Positions 8,029-15,996 of a DNA stretch of 46,696 nt are shown in pieces; positions within the stretch are counted from its first letter, which is position 1, and each line of letters begins with the position of its first letter. Under the pieces are notes generated by a model, which was given only the letters and a program-made list of their open reading frames with translations, ran no database searches and had not been told where the DNA came from. A program made the position numbers and the translations under genes. The stretch is from Bryobacterales bacterium (lineage in GTDB: Bacteria > Acidobacteriota > Terriglobia > Bryobacterales > UBA6623). Location of the stretch: NCBI GenBank assembly GCA_026713545.1, contig JAPOOG010000017.1:1-46696 (forward strand), read 5' to 3'.

Positions 8029-9144
8029 ATGAGCCTGATGGTGATGCGTTGGATTAATGTTTGCGTGGTTCTGGCTATGTGTGCTTTTGCCCAAGAAGAA
8101 CGGCCTCGGGCGAGGGATCTGGGGATTGCTCCTGGCGTGATGTCCCCGGGGCCGCTGAATGCGATTACGGATGTGGCAGGGGTCAAGGTCGGACACCGCA
8201 CTGTGGTCCGCGGTGATAGCGTTCGGACCGGGGCGACGGCGATCTTGCCTCACGACCGAAACCTGTTCCAGGAGAAAGTCCGGGCCGCAACGTTTGTCTT
8301 CAATGCTTTCGGGAAGTTGATCGGCTCAACGCAGGTCGAAGAGCTGGGAGTGATCGAGACACCGATCATGCTCACGAATACCCTTGCTGTTTGGAAAGCG
8401 GCTGACGCTTTGAAGCATTACACGCTGCATCAGACGGGCAACGAGGATGTTCGCTCGATCAACCCGGTAGTCGGAGAGACCAACGACGGCCGGCTCAATG
8501 ATATTCGGGGCGAGCATCTCAAACGCGAGGATTTCTTGGCGGCGATTGAAACGGCCGAGAGCGGTCCGGTCGAGGAAGGATCGGTGGGAGCGGGCACCGG
8601 GACGCGCGCGTTCGGGTTCAAGGGCGGCATCGGGTCGAGCTCGCGGCTGTTGTCTGAGCGGCATGGCGGCTATACCGTCGGCGTTCTGGTGCAATCGAAT
8701 TTCGGCGGGCTGCTGACCGTCGATGGAGTCCCCGTAGGCGAAGAGCTGGCGGCGGAGCGCAGCCACGCGAGGGTCGAATCCGAAAAAGACCTTGATTTGG
8801 CCGACGGTTCGATCATGATGATCGTCGCGACGGACGCACCTGCGGATGCGCGGCAACTCAAACGAATCGCGCGCAGGGCGAGTTTCGGGCTGGCCCGGAC
8901 CGGTTCTTCGGGCGGGCATGGAAGCGGTGATTTCGTGATTGCGTTCTCCACAGAGCGAGACCCGTCGAAATACCTGGAGGATGGCCGGCTCGGGCCACTG
9001 TTTCAGGCGACGATTGAAGCGACCGAAGAAGCGATCCTGAATTCGATGCTGCGGGCGACGACGGTGGAGGGGCACCGCGGAAACCGAGCGGAAGCGATAC
9101 CGATCGGGCGGTTGCGGGAAATCCTGGCAAAACATGGCCGCTAA
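8029..9144 (+). CDS. Exported S58-family (DmpA-type) aminopeptidase
   Basis: A 371-residue N-terminal nucleophile hydrolase of the DmpA/BapA family, which releases D- or L-amino acids or beta-peptides. The start at 8029 gives a short signal peptide (VCVVLAMCAFAQ); the frame to 7882 upstream is not family sequence. Family landmarks are LGIAPGVMSPGPLNAITDV near the N-terminus, FKGGIGSSSR in mid-protein, and QSNFGG. DmpA is made as a precursor that cuts itself before the catalytic Ser in a GSI..VATDAP sequence; here that is Gly260-Ser261 (GSIMMIVATDAP), leaving a C-terminal chain of about 110 residues. The gene overlaps tgt by 11 nt, so a periplasmic peptidase is translationally coupled to a tRNA-modifying enzyme, probably a chance operon arrangement. 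Confidence 0.92.
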   Translation: MSLMVMRWINVCVVLAMCAFAQEERPRARDLGIAPGVMSPGPLNAITDVAGVKVGHRTVVRGDSVRTGATAILPHDRNLFQEKVRAATFVFNAFGKLIGSTQVEELGVIETPIMLTNTLAVWKAADALKHYTLHQTGNEDVRSINPVVGETNDGRLNDIRGEHLKREDFLAAIETAESGPVEEGSVGAGTGTRAFGFKGGIGSSSRLLSERHGGYTVGVLVQSNFGGLLTVDGVPVGEELAAERSHARVESEKDLDLADGSIMMIVATDAPADARQLKRIARRASFGLARTGSSGGHGSGDFVIAFSTERDPSKYLEDGRLGPLFQATIEATEEAILNSMLRATTVEGHRGNRAEAIPIGRLREILAKHGR

Positions 9145-10306
9145 GAAGGCGGAAGAGACGCTGCGGCAGGAGTTGCCTGGACCGTTCCGTTTTGAGGTGG
9201 TAGCTGAATGTTCTTACACGCGGGCGCGCGCTGGACTGCTGCATACGGCTCATGGGGCGGTCGAGACGCCGGTGTTCATGCCGGTCGGGACGCAGGCGAC
9301 TGTCAAAGGGTTGACACAACGGATGTTGGCCGAGGAGTTGCAGGCGTCCCTGATCCTGGCGAACACCTACCACCTCTATCTTAGACCCGGCCACAAGGCA
9401 ATCGAAGAACTGGGCGGCCTGCACCGGTTTATGGGGTGGCCGCGCGCCGTACTCACTGACTCGGGCGGTTTCCAGGTTTTCAGTTTGGCGGGTCTGCGAA
9501 AAGTAACTGCAAGCGGGGTTGTCTTTCGGTCGCACCTGGATGGGTCGGAGCACCTGTTTACGCCGGAGTCGACCGTCGATGCCCAACAGTCGCTCGGTAG
9601 TGACATCATGATGGTGCTGGACGAGTGCACCGAATACCCGGTGAGCCATGAGCGGGCGCGGGCGTCGATGGAAACGACGCTGCAGTGGGCGGAGCGCGCG
9701 TTTGAGCACTGGAAGAACAGCCACGACGAAAGCCGGGCTCTGTTTCCGATCGTTCAAGGGTCGATGTTCGAGCATTTGCGGCGGGAGTGCGCGGAGCGGC
9801 TGGCCATGTTGAATGCGCCGGGATATGCGATCGGAGGGTTGTCGGTGGGCGAACCTCGAGCGATGAGCTACGAAATGGTCGAGGCTACGGAGCCCATGCT
9901 GCCAAGGGACCGGCCGCGCTATGTCATGGGCGTGGGGATGCTCCATGAGCTGGGGGAATACGTGGCGCGGGGTGTCGATATGATGGATTGCGTTCTGCCG
10001 ACGCGGAATGCGCGCAACGGCTACCTGTTCACGAGCTCCGGTCCGGTGGTGATTAAAAACGCCGCGTGGTCCCGTGACTCTCGTCCCGTGGACGAGAAGT
10101 GCTCGTGTTACACCTGCCGGAACTTCTCTCGGGCATACTTGCGACACCTGTTCCTGGCGCGAGAGATGCTGTTCGGCACATTGGCGACGTTACACAACGT
10201 ATCTGTCTACCTTGACAGGATGAGGAGGATTCGCGAAGCTATACTGTTTGGGGATTTTCCCGAGTTTTTGGCCCTGATTCGCGCTAAGGAAGAGAAGCGC
10301 TCCTAG
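9134..10306 (+). CDS. tgt: Queuine tRNA-ribosyltransferase (tRNA-guanine transglycosylase)
   Basis: A 390-residue cytoplasmic TIM-barrel enzyme that exchanges guanine-34 of GUN-anticodon tRNAs for the queuosine precursor preQ1. Diagnostic segments are DSGGFQVFSL (substrate pocket), FPIVQG, AIGGLSVGE and GVDMMDCVLPTR, where Asp285 aligns with the catalytic nucleophile. The zinc site is intact: CSCYTC with a downstream His in LFGTLATLHN. The length is close to the usual 370-390. The gene starts 11 nt inside the upstream peptidase gene. The order tgt-yajC-secD-secF is an ancient conserved cluster in bacteria and holds here. Confidence 0.97.
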   Translation: MAAKKAEETLRQELPGPFRFEVVAECSYTRARAGLLHTAHGAVETPVFMPVGTQATVKGLTQRMLAEELQASLILANTYHLYLRPGHKAIEELGGLHRFMGWPRAVLTDSGGFQVFSLAGLRKVTASGVVFRSHLDGSEHLFTPESTVDAQQSLGSDIMMVLDECTEYPVSHERARASMETTLQWAERAFEHWKNSHDESRALFPIVQGSMFEHLRRECAERLAMLNAPGYAIGGLSVGEPRAMSYEMVEATEPMLPRDRPRYVMGVGMLHELGEYVARGVDMMDCVLPTRNARNGYLFTSSGPVVIKNAAWSRDSRPVDEKCSCYTCRNFSRAYLRHLFLAREMLFGTLATLHNVSVYLDRMRRIREAILFGDFPEFLALIRAKEEKRS

Positions 10307-10411
10307 CCCGAGTCTTCGAGGCGTTCGTTTCGATTCCGATTTCCCTGTTGCAACGCTGAAGTGGAAAAGCTATGGCCACTCTTGACGGGCCTGCTGGGGA
10401 TCAGTTTGGAC

Positions 10412-10768
10412 ATGCGTTCGTTGTTGGAAGTGACATTTTCGGCCGGGTCGAACCCGGCTCCGGCGTTGTTCCTACTGCAAGCGAGCCCGCTGTCGACCCC
10501 TTTCGTTCCCATCATCTTGATGGTGGTGATTTTTTACCTTGTGCTGTTTCTGCCGATGCGTAGGCGGCAGAAGAAGACAGACGAGATGCTGCGAAACTTG
10601 CAGAACGGCGATCGCGTGGTGACGAATGGCGGCGTCATTGGTACGATCGTGTCACTGGGTGAGAAAGACAACACGGTCACGCTACGTGTAAGGCCGGACA
10701 ACGTCAAGATCCAGTTCTCACGGGGCGCTGTGACGGCACTGCTTTCGCAGAACGAGGAAAAGAAGTAA
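10412..10768 (+). CDS. yajC: Preprotein translocase subunit YajC
   Basis: A small Sec accessory protein of the inner membrane that forms the SecDF-YajC complex assisting protein export. It has one membrane helix (FVPIILMVVIFYLVLFLP) followed by the basic stop-transfer MRRRQKK and the conserved cytoplasmic domain DRVVTNGGVIGTIVSL. I prefer the ATG at 10412, giving 118 residues, close to the 110 of the family; a GTG at 10361 in the same frame would give 135. It lies between tgt and secD, and secD starts 40 bp after its stop. Confidence 0.93.
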   Translation: MRSLLEVTFSAGSNPAPALFLLQASPLSTPFVPIILMVVIFYLVLFLPMRRRQKKTDEMLRNLQNGDRVVTNGGVIGTIVSLGEKDNTVTLRVRPDNVKIQFSRGAVTALLSQNEEKK

Positions 10769-10808
10769 GACACAATCAGGGCTCGCCGCTGAGCGGTATT
10801 TCGACCTT

Positions 10809-12443
10809 ATGAAAGGCAATCTGCGAAATCGGTTGTTGATCGCCCTGGCGGTGGCCCTGACCGCTATTTACGGCGTCGTCGGGCTGCCGACCTCCCTACA
10901 AGATGTCTACGACCATCTGGAAGAGAAGGTCACCCTGGGTCTCGATCTGAAGGGCGGCGTCCATTTGATTCTTCAGGTGCAGGTACAGGAAGCGCTACGT
11001 GCAGAGGCGGATCGTACGATCCGGCGGTTGCAGGAGGAACTCGGCGACTTGCCAGTGCCGCTGACTCCGGATTCCATCACGAGAAACAACCCCGAAACGA
11101 TCGAAGAAGCTGACGACATCATGATCACGGTTGAGGGGGTGCCGGCCGAACGGGCTTCGGACTTCCGGAACACCGTCGAGCAATACTTCCCCAATTGGCT
11201 GCCGTCAAGCCGATCATCTGCCGTCTGGGAATTGCGCATACGGCCTTCCTCTCTGGCACTTCTCAAGAACGACACGGTGACTCAAACGATTGCAACCGTT
11301 GAGAATCGCGTCAACAGCCTGGGATTGACCGAACCGACCATCCAGCAGCACGGGCGGGCAGACGCGGAATACGAAGTCCTGGTGCAGTTGCCGGGGCTCA
11401 GCGATCCGGCCCGCGTGATGCAGATCCTGTCGATGACGGCGCAGCTCGAGATCCAGGAAGTGCTTGATGCGACTCCGTATCCTGACATCGATTCGGCGCG
11501 GGCGGCCCACAACGGCGTGATGCCGCCGAACAGCGAGTTGAGGTTGCACCAGAGGCCGGCCGTAGGCGGTGTGGAGAACGAATGGTACGTCTTGAACGCG
11601 GTACCCGTGATTACCGGCTCGGACTTGCGGAATGCCGTTCCCGGGCGCAACCCTGAGGATCAGACTTGGGAAGCAAGGTTTGTTCTTTCACCCGAGGCAG
11701 GGAGCCGTTTCGGGGACTATACGGGGGCGAATGTCGGCAACCTCCTGGCGGTGGTTCTGGACGATCGTATCAAGAGCGTGGCGGAGATTCGGTCCCGGAT
11801 CACAGACCAGGGCAGCATCAGTGGGTTGAGCGGTCAGCAGGAGGCGCAGGACTTGGCTCTGGTGCTGCGGGCGGGTTCTTTGCCGGCTTCGGTCGAGTAC
11901 CTGGAGGAGCGGACGGTTGGCGCTTCGCTGGGGGCGGATTCCATCCGGCAAGGCGTCAGGAGCGCGTTGCTGGGATTGGCGCTCGTCGTTTTCTCGATGC
12001 TGGTCTACTATCGCCGAGCCGGCATCAATGCCGTACTGGCCCTGATGCTGAACCTGCTCATTCTGTTGGCGATGCTGAGCTACTTCAGCTTTACGCTGAC
12101 ACTGCCGGGCATAGCGGGAATCATCTTGACGATCGGCATGGCCGTGGACGCCAACGTGCTGATTTTTGAGCGCATTCGCGAGGAGTTGCGGGCTGGCAAG
12201 GGGGTAGTCGGCGCCCTGAATGCGGGATTCGCGAAGGCCTTCCTGACATTGATTGACACCAACCTGACTACAATCATTGCCGCCGCATTCCTGTTCCTGT
12301 TCGGCCGCGGCCCGGTGCAGGGCTTCGCTGTGACCCTGGCGATCGGCTTGGTCGCAAATCTGTTCACGTCCGTGTTCGTATCAAGGCTGATCTTTGATTT
12401 TGCCTTGGCAGGCAAGAAGCAAGTCAAGGAGTTGAGTATCTGA
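10809..12443 (+). CDS. secD: Protein translocase subunit SecD
   Basis: A 544-residue RND-type inner-membrane protein that uses the proton gradient to pull preproteins out of the SecYEG channel on the periplasmic side. There is an N-terminal membrane helix (LLIALAVALTAIYGVVG), then the conserved LGLDLKGGVHL motif near residue 43. A large external domain of about 330 residues follows, including GLTEPTIQQHG and EVLVQLPGL. A C-terminal bundle of five or so helices (from about residue 390) holds GMAVDANVLIFERIREE, which carries the conserved acidic residues of proton transport. secF is encoded separately 95 bp downstream; that gap contains a 23-bp tandem repeat. Confidence 0.97.
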   Translation: MKGNLRNRLLIALAVALTAIYGVVGLPTSLQDVYDHLEEKVTLGLDLKGGVHLILQVQVQEALRAEADRTIRRLQEELGDLPVPLTPDSITRNNPETIEEADDIMITVEGVPAERASDFRNTVEQYFPNWLPSSRSSAVWELRIRPSSLALLKNDTVTQTIATVENRVNSLGLTEPTIQQHGRADAEYEVLVQLPGLSDPARVMQILSMTAQLEIQEVLDATPYPDIDSARAAHNGVMPPNSELRLHQRPAVGGVENEWYVLNAVPVITGSDLRNAVPGRNPEDQTWEARFVLSPEAGSRFGDYTGANVGNLLAVVLDDRIKSVAEIRSRITDQGSISGLSGQQEAQDLALVLRAGSLPASVEYLEERTVGASLGADSIRQGVRSALLGLALVVFSMLVYYRRAGINAVLALMLNLLILLAMLSYFSFTLTLPGIAGIILTIGMAVDANVLIFERIREELRAGKGVVGALNAGFAKAFLTLIDTNLTTIIAAAFLFLFGRGPVQGFAVTLAIGLVANLFTSVFVSRLIFDFALAGKKQVKELSI

Positions 12444-12448
12444 ACCTT

Positions 12449-12494
12449 TACCGGGAACTTTGCGACGCACGTACCGGGAACTTTGCGACGCACG
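12449..12494. repeat. Two-copy 23-bp perfect tandem repeat between secD and secF
   Basis: The unit TACCGGGAACTTTGCGACG plus CACG occurs twice back to back, at 12449-12471 and 12472-12494, with no mismatch. It begins 6 nt after the secD stop and ends 44 nt before secF. It has no obvious dyad symmetry and no ribosome-binding site. A recent slippage or replication duplication is the simplest origin; a binding-site pair is possible. Confidence 0.9.
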
Positions 12495-12538
12495 CCGGTG
12501 TCTAGAGATATCGGAATCCGTTCCACGCTGAATCATTC

Positions 12539-13711
12539 ATGCAGCTTCTGAAAGAGACGAACATCGACTTCATCGGCCGGCGGAAATACTTCCTCGGACT
12601 TTCACTACTGCTCATCGTGGCGGGCGGCGTGAGCCTTTTTCTCAAGGGCGGGCCAAAGTTCGGCATTGATTTCAAGGGCGGCACGCTCGTTTACGTGAAA
12701 TTCAAGGATGAGCCTCGATTGGATGAAATCCGAAAGGCGCTGACCGGCGAGGGGCTCAACGTGGCTGCGCTCCAGCCCTTCGAGGAGGGACCCGACAGCC
12801 ACGAGTTGAAAATCGATCTCGATCTGACCGAAGAGGAGGCCCTCACATCGGGGCAGGACAAGATTGTGGCGACTCTGCGCCGGCTCTACGGAAGCGAGGA
12901 ATCGAAACTGGATTTCAACAACGTCGGCTTGGAAACCCTGGCTGACCGGGTGGTCTCGAATCCCAAGATCGCCGAGTCTCCGTTGACGACCGAGGAGATC
13001 ACGGAAGAGGTCCGAGCGCTATTGGCGTTTCGCGATCAGGCTCCGCAATCGGGCCTGGTAAGAGATTTTTCATTATTGACTTCCATTGAGGGGGTCAATC
13101 CTGATATCATATCGGCGCTTGAGGAGGAGACTTACCTCGGAGCGTTTGCGATCCGCGGGGGAGGGTACGTCGGACCGAAAATCGGTAAAGAGCTTCAGTG
13201 GCAGGCGATCAAAGCAACTCTGTTCGCTCTGGGCGGGATGCTGGTCTACATCGCATTTCGTTTTGAGTGGATTTACGGGGTCGCGGCGGTCGCGGCGGTC
13301 TTCCACGACGTTTTGATCACACTCGGATTCTTCTCGCTTTTCAACCGGGAGATTGAGTTGACAGTCGTTGCGGCTTTTCTCACCCTGGTAGGTTATTCGA
13401 TGAACGATACGATCGTGATCTTCGACCGTGTGAGAGAAAACCGCAAGTTGACGCGGCGTCAGCCGTTGGCGAGCTTGCTGAACCTGAGTGTGAACCAGAC
13501 GCTGGCGCGAACGGTTTTGACTTCCGGGCTGACTCTCATCGCCGTCCTGTGTCTGTTCGTTTTCGGTGGCGAGGTGCTGAGAAGCTTTTCGTTCGCCTTG
13601 GTGGTCGGCGTGTTGATCGGGACTTACTCCTCAGTGTTCGTTGCCAGTCCGATCCTGTTATGGTGGCAGGGTAGGGCCGTCGCGGTTGGAGGGCAGTCGC
13701 GCCGAAAATGA
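12539..13711 (+). CDS. secF: Protein translocase subunit SecF
   Basis: A 390-residue partner of SecD. It opens with DFIGRRKYFLGLSLLLI (first membrane helix) and the signature FGIDFKGGTLVYVKF. The C-terminal half holds the helix bundle with FEWIYGVAAVAAVFHDVLIT and GYSMNDTIVIFDRVREN, which contain the conserved residues of this RND family. The segment between the first helix and the bundle is about 185 residues, longer than in enterobacterial SecF (323 residues in all), with an acidic insertion around residues 85-165. I see no ribosome-binding site before the ATG at 12539. The next gene, tonB, follows after 104 bp and may have its own promoter. Confidence 0.96.
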   Translation: MQLLKETNIDFIGRRKYFLGLSLLLIVAGGVSLFLKGGPKFGIDFKGGTLVYVKFKDEPRLDEIRKALTGEGLNVAALQPFEEGPDSHELKIDLDLTEEEALTSGQDKIVATLRRLYGSEESKLDFNNVGLETLADRVVSNPKIAESPLTTEEITEEVRALLAFRDQAPQSGLVRDFSLLTSIEGVNPDIISALEEETYLGAFAIRGGGYVGPKIGKELQWQAIKATLFALGGMLVYIAFRFEWIYGVAAVAAVFHDVLITLGFFSLFNREIELTVVAAFLTLVGYSMNDTIVIFDRVRENRKLTRRQPLASLLNLSVNQTLARTVLTSGLTLIAVLCLFVFGGEVLRSFSFALVVGVLIGTYSSVFVASPILLWWQGRAVAVGGQSRRK

Positions 13712-13815
13712 GGTAAAGTCATTGCGTCCGAGCCTTGAAGGGAGCTAGCATAGATCGGGTCGAGCCGGGCGTGCATGGATAGGTTTGGGAATCGACAGAA
13801 GAGAGGGCTTAAACC

Positions 13816-14568
13816 ATGTTTGAACAAAGCATGCTTAATACGGGGAAGACAAAAACACCTTGGACGGTGGCGGTCTCGTTCATCATCCAGGCCTTGGTGC
13901 TCGGCGTGATGGTCCTCATCCCGCTGCTCAACTACTACGAACTCCCGGCGACGGAGTTGATGACGTTCCTGGTGGCTCCGCCTCCGCCTCCGCCTCCGCC
14001 TCCGCCTCCGACGGAGATGATAGTTAAAAAGGTGATTCCGCGTGAATTCGACGCCGGCAAGTTGGTGCAACCAACCGCCATTCCCGACGAGATCGCGATC
14101 ATCAAGGAAGAAGACATGCCTCCGCCGGCTGCGACCATCGCCGGTGTTGTCGGAGGTGTTCCGGGCGGTTCAGTCGGTGGCTCGCTCGGTGGTGTGATCG
14201 GTGGCATCGTTTCGAATCAACCGATCGTCGCGCCCCCGCCGCCTCCGCCGCCCGTGAAGAAAAAGAAAGCGACCCCGAAACGCATTCGCGTGGGCGGAAG
14301 CGTCCAGAAAGCCCGCTTGGCGAAACGGGTCGCCCCGAGATATCCACCCCTCGCTCGGCAGGCGCGCATTCAGGGTGTCGTGAAGCTTTCTGCGATCATT
14401 GCCCGAAACGGATCGATCCAGAAACTGGAGGTAAACAGCGGTCATCCGCTGCTGGTTCCGGCCGCGCTGGAAGCTGTGAAACAGTGGCAATACAAGCCGA
14501 CCTTATTGAATGGCGAGGCGGTGGAAGTTGTGACTCAGATTGACGTGATCTTCAAATTGACCGGGTGA
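13816..14568 (+). CDS. tonB: TonB-family energy transducer
   Basis: A 250-residue periplasm-spanning protein that passes energy from ExbB/ExbD to outer-membrane transporters. It has an N-terminal membrane anchor near residues 15-38 (VAVSFIIQALVLGVMVLIPLL), a run of 11 prolines, a glycine-rich linker (VVGGVPGGSVGGSLGGVIGG) and a second proline run before a lysine cluster. The C-terminal TonB fold starts at APRYPPLARQARIQG and includes SGHPLLVPAALEAVKQWQY. The proline tract is encoded by a CCTCCG hexamer array (13975-14010), prone to slippage. GAGGG stands before the ATG. It is followed by exbB and two exbD genes, so the module is complete. Confidence 0.94.
   Translation: MFEQSMLNTGKTKTPWTVAVSFIIQALVLGVMVLIPLLNYYELPATELMTFLVAPPPPPPPPPPPTEMIVKKVIPREFDAGKLVQPTAIPDEIAIIKEEDMPPPAATIAGVVGGVPGGSVGGSLGGVIGGIVSNQPIVAPPPPPPPVKKKKATPKRIRVGGSVQKARLAKRVAPRYPPLARQARIQGVVKLSAIIARNGSIQKLEVNSGHPLLVPAALEAVKQWQYKPTLLNGEAVEVVTQIDVIFKLTG
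13975..14010 (+). repeat. CCTCCG hexanucleotide microsatellite inside tonB
   Basis: Five perfect CCTCCG units (13981-14010) follow one imperfect GCTCCG unit. They encode alternating proline codons, so a gain or loss of units keeps the frame and would only change the length of the periplasmic spacer of TonB. Confidence 0.9.
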
Positions 14569-14572
14569 GCGT

Positions 14573-14584
14573 GATCACGTGATC
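14573..14584. promoter_or_regulatory. Perfect 12-bp palindrome between tonB and exbB
   Basis: GATCACGTGATC is a perfect dyad beginning 4 nt after the tonB stop and 75 nt before exbB. It could be an operator for a dimeric regulator of the exbBD part of the module, or chance. There is no U-tract, so it is not a typical intrinsic terminator. Confidence 0.35.
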
Positions 14585-14659
14585 TATTGCGAATAAGATT
14601 CCGATCGAAGCAACGGCGGAGCGTTCGCGCACTTACGATTCAGAGGAGGAGAACATTTT

Positions 14660-15391
14660 ATGTTTGCTCAGTTGTCGGTTTGGGGCATGATGCTGCTCCA
14701 GCAACAAGAAGTCGGTTTCGATATGGTTTCCATGTGGAACCAGATGGGGTTTGCGGCGCGAGCGGTTGTCATCGTCATGTTTGTGATGTCTGCTTGGTCG
14801 ATCGGCGTGATGATTGATCGCTACTTGGCCTACAACTCGGCTCGAAAACAGTCGCGTCAGTATGCGCCGGCCGTCGCTGGCGCTTTGCGCGAAGGCAAGT
14901 TGGACGAAGCCGTGAAAGTGTCCGAGCGGTATAAGAAGAGCCACTTGGCAAAGGTTGTGGTGGCGGGCCTGCAAGAATTCCAAGCACACGAAATGAGCTC
15001 GGAAATCCCGGGTGAGACGATTGAGTCGTCGAAGCGTGCTCTCGATCGTGCTCAAGCCATCACGCATGCCGAGTTGAATCGCGGACTTAGCGGCTTGGCA
15101 ACGATTGGTTCGACGGCGCCCTTCGTGGGGTTGTTCGGAACGGTAGTCGGAATTATTAACGCGTTCGAGGGCATTTCGTCCGAGAAGTCAACCGGTCTCG
15201 GCGCAGTCGCCGGCGGCATTTCTGAGGCTCTGGTCGCGACCGCGATTGGTCTGTTCGTGGCGATCCCGGCGGTGTGGATGTTCAACTACTTCAACACCAA
15301 AGTGGAAGCGTTCGATGTCGAGATGGACAACTCCAGCTCGGAACTGCTTGACTACTTCCTGAAGAAGACCCAAAAGGCTGCCGCCAGCTAA
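14660..15391 (+). CDS. exbB: MotA/TolQ/ExbB-family proton channel protein
   Basis: A 243-residue inner-membrane protein that with ExbD converts proton flow into movement of TonB. There are three membrane helices: near residues 30-52 (GFAARAVVIVMFVMSAWSIG), 145-170 and 190-213. The signature LATIGSTAPFVGLFGTVVGI spans the second helix and GISEALVATAIGLFVAIPAV the third. A cytoplasmic loop of about 90 residues separates the first two helices, as usual. AGAGGAGGAG precedes the ATG at a good distance. Two exbD genes follow. Confidence 0.94.
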   Translation: MFAQLSVWGMMLLQQQEVGFDMVSMWNQMGFAARAVVIVMFVMSAWSIGVMIDRYLAYNSARKQSRQYAPAVAGALREGKLDEAVKVSERYKKSHLAKVVVAGLQEFQAHEMSSEIPGETIESSKRALDRAQAITHAELNRGLSGLATIGSTAPFVGLFGTVVGIINAFEGISSEKSTGLGAVAGGISEALVATAIGLFVAIPAVWMFNYFNTKVEAFDVEMDNSSSELLDYFLKKTQKAAAS

Positions 15392-15412
15392 ACCGGATCG
15401 AACCGAAGCGAT

Positions 15413-15432
15413 GGCGGGCTTTTACGCCCGCC
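15413..15432 (+). other. Strong hairpin between exbB and exbD
   Basis: GGCGGGC (15413-15419) and GCCCGCC (15426-15432) form a 7-bp GC-rich stem with a 6-nt loop. It lies 21 nt after the exbB stop. No T-run follows, so partial termination or mRNA processing and stability control is more likely than full termination. It covers an in-frame ATG at 15411, an argument for a later exbD start. Confidence 0.55.
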
Positions 15433-15461
15433 GCCTTCAGTTTTCGACCATGGAGTTCGGT

Positions 15462-15905
15462 ATGGAAGAAGAAAAGAAAAGTAGGTCAATGGGCGCCATT
15501 GTGGATATCAATGTGACGCCGATGGTAGACGTGATGCTCGTGTTGCTGATCATCTTCATGGTCATCACCCCGATGTTGAGCAAGGGTGTCAGCGTTGACT
15601 TGGTGCGCACGCGCAACCACATCGCGATGGACGAGGCTGATCAGGAGGACGCCATCTTGGTCGCTGTGACGCGCGAGGGAAGCGTGTTCCTGGGTCGTGC
15701 TCGTATTGAGGCAAACCTGCTAAAGAACGAAGTTGAGGACATCTTGACGACCCGCATCGACAAGACTGTGTACGTCAAGAGCGACGCACGGTCTCGTTAC
15801 GAGCGGGTCGTCGAAGTCGTCAACATTCTTCGCTCCGCGGGCTGTGATCAAGTGGGCCTTCTGACGGAGAAGCTGGAAGATACACGCAGCCGGGCAGCTC
15901 AGTAA
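15462..15905 (+). CDS. exbD: ExbD/TolR-family biopolymer transport protein (first copy)
   Basis: A 147-residue single-pass membrane protein of the TonB motor. The N-terminus is cytoplasmic and acidic/basic (MEEEKKSRSMG), then DINVTPMVDVMLVLLIIFMV forms the membrane helix with the conserved Asp of the proton path. The periplasmic domain ends with the typical DARSRYERVVEVVNILRSAG and VGLLTEK. I chose the ATG at 15462 because GGAG lies 6 nt upstream; ATGs at 15450 and 15411 are in frame, but the last sits in a hairpin. A second ExbD is encoded 91 bp downstream and differs clearly in its periplasmic part, so the two may form a heteromer or serve different TonB systems. Confidence 0.92.
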   Translation: MEEEKKSRSMGAIVDINVTPMVDVMLVLLIIFMVITPMLSKGVSVDLVRTRNHIAMDEADQEDAILVAVTREGSVFLGRARIEANLLKNEVEDILTTRIDKTVYVKSDARSRYERVVEVVNILRSAGCDQVGLLTEKLEDTRSRAAQ

Positions 15906-15916
15906 ACGCCGTATAA

Positions 15917-15944
15917 GAGCCCTGGCCCGTACGATGTAGGGCTC
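15917..15944 (+). other. Hairpin between the two exbD genes
   Basis: GAGCCCT (15917-15923) pairs perfectly with AGGGCTC (15938-15944) across a 14-nt loop. It starts 11 nt after the first exbD stop. No T-tract follows. A role in setting the relative output of the two ExbD proteins by attenuation or RNA processing is possible. Confidence 0.45.
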
Positions 15945-15996
15945 GGCAACGCTGCTGGACAGAAAACAGACGGAATTAGAGTAAAGGAGAAACGCC

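Noticed and set aside
8858-10147. A 429-codon minus-strand frame opposite tgt
   Set aside because: Antisense shadow of the GC-rich tgt codons; no recognisable motif.
10441-10460. A GGTCGAACCCGGCTCC stretch resembling a tRNA T-arm
   Set aside because: It lies in the yajC coding frame and no acceptor, D or anticodon arms surround it.
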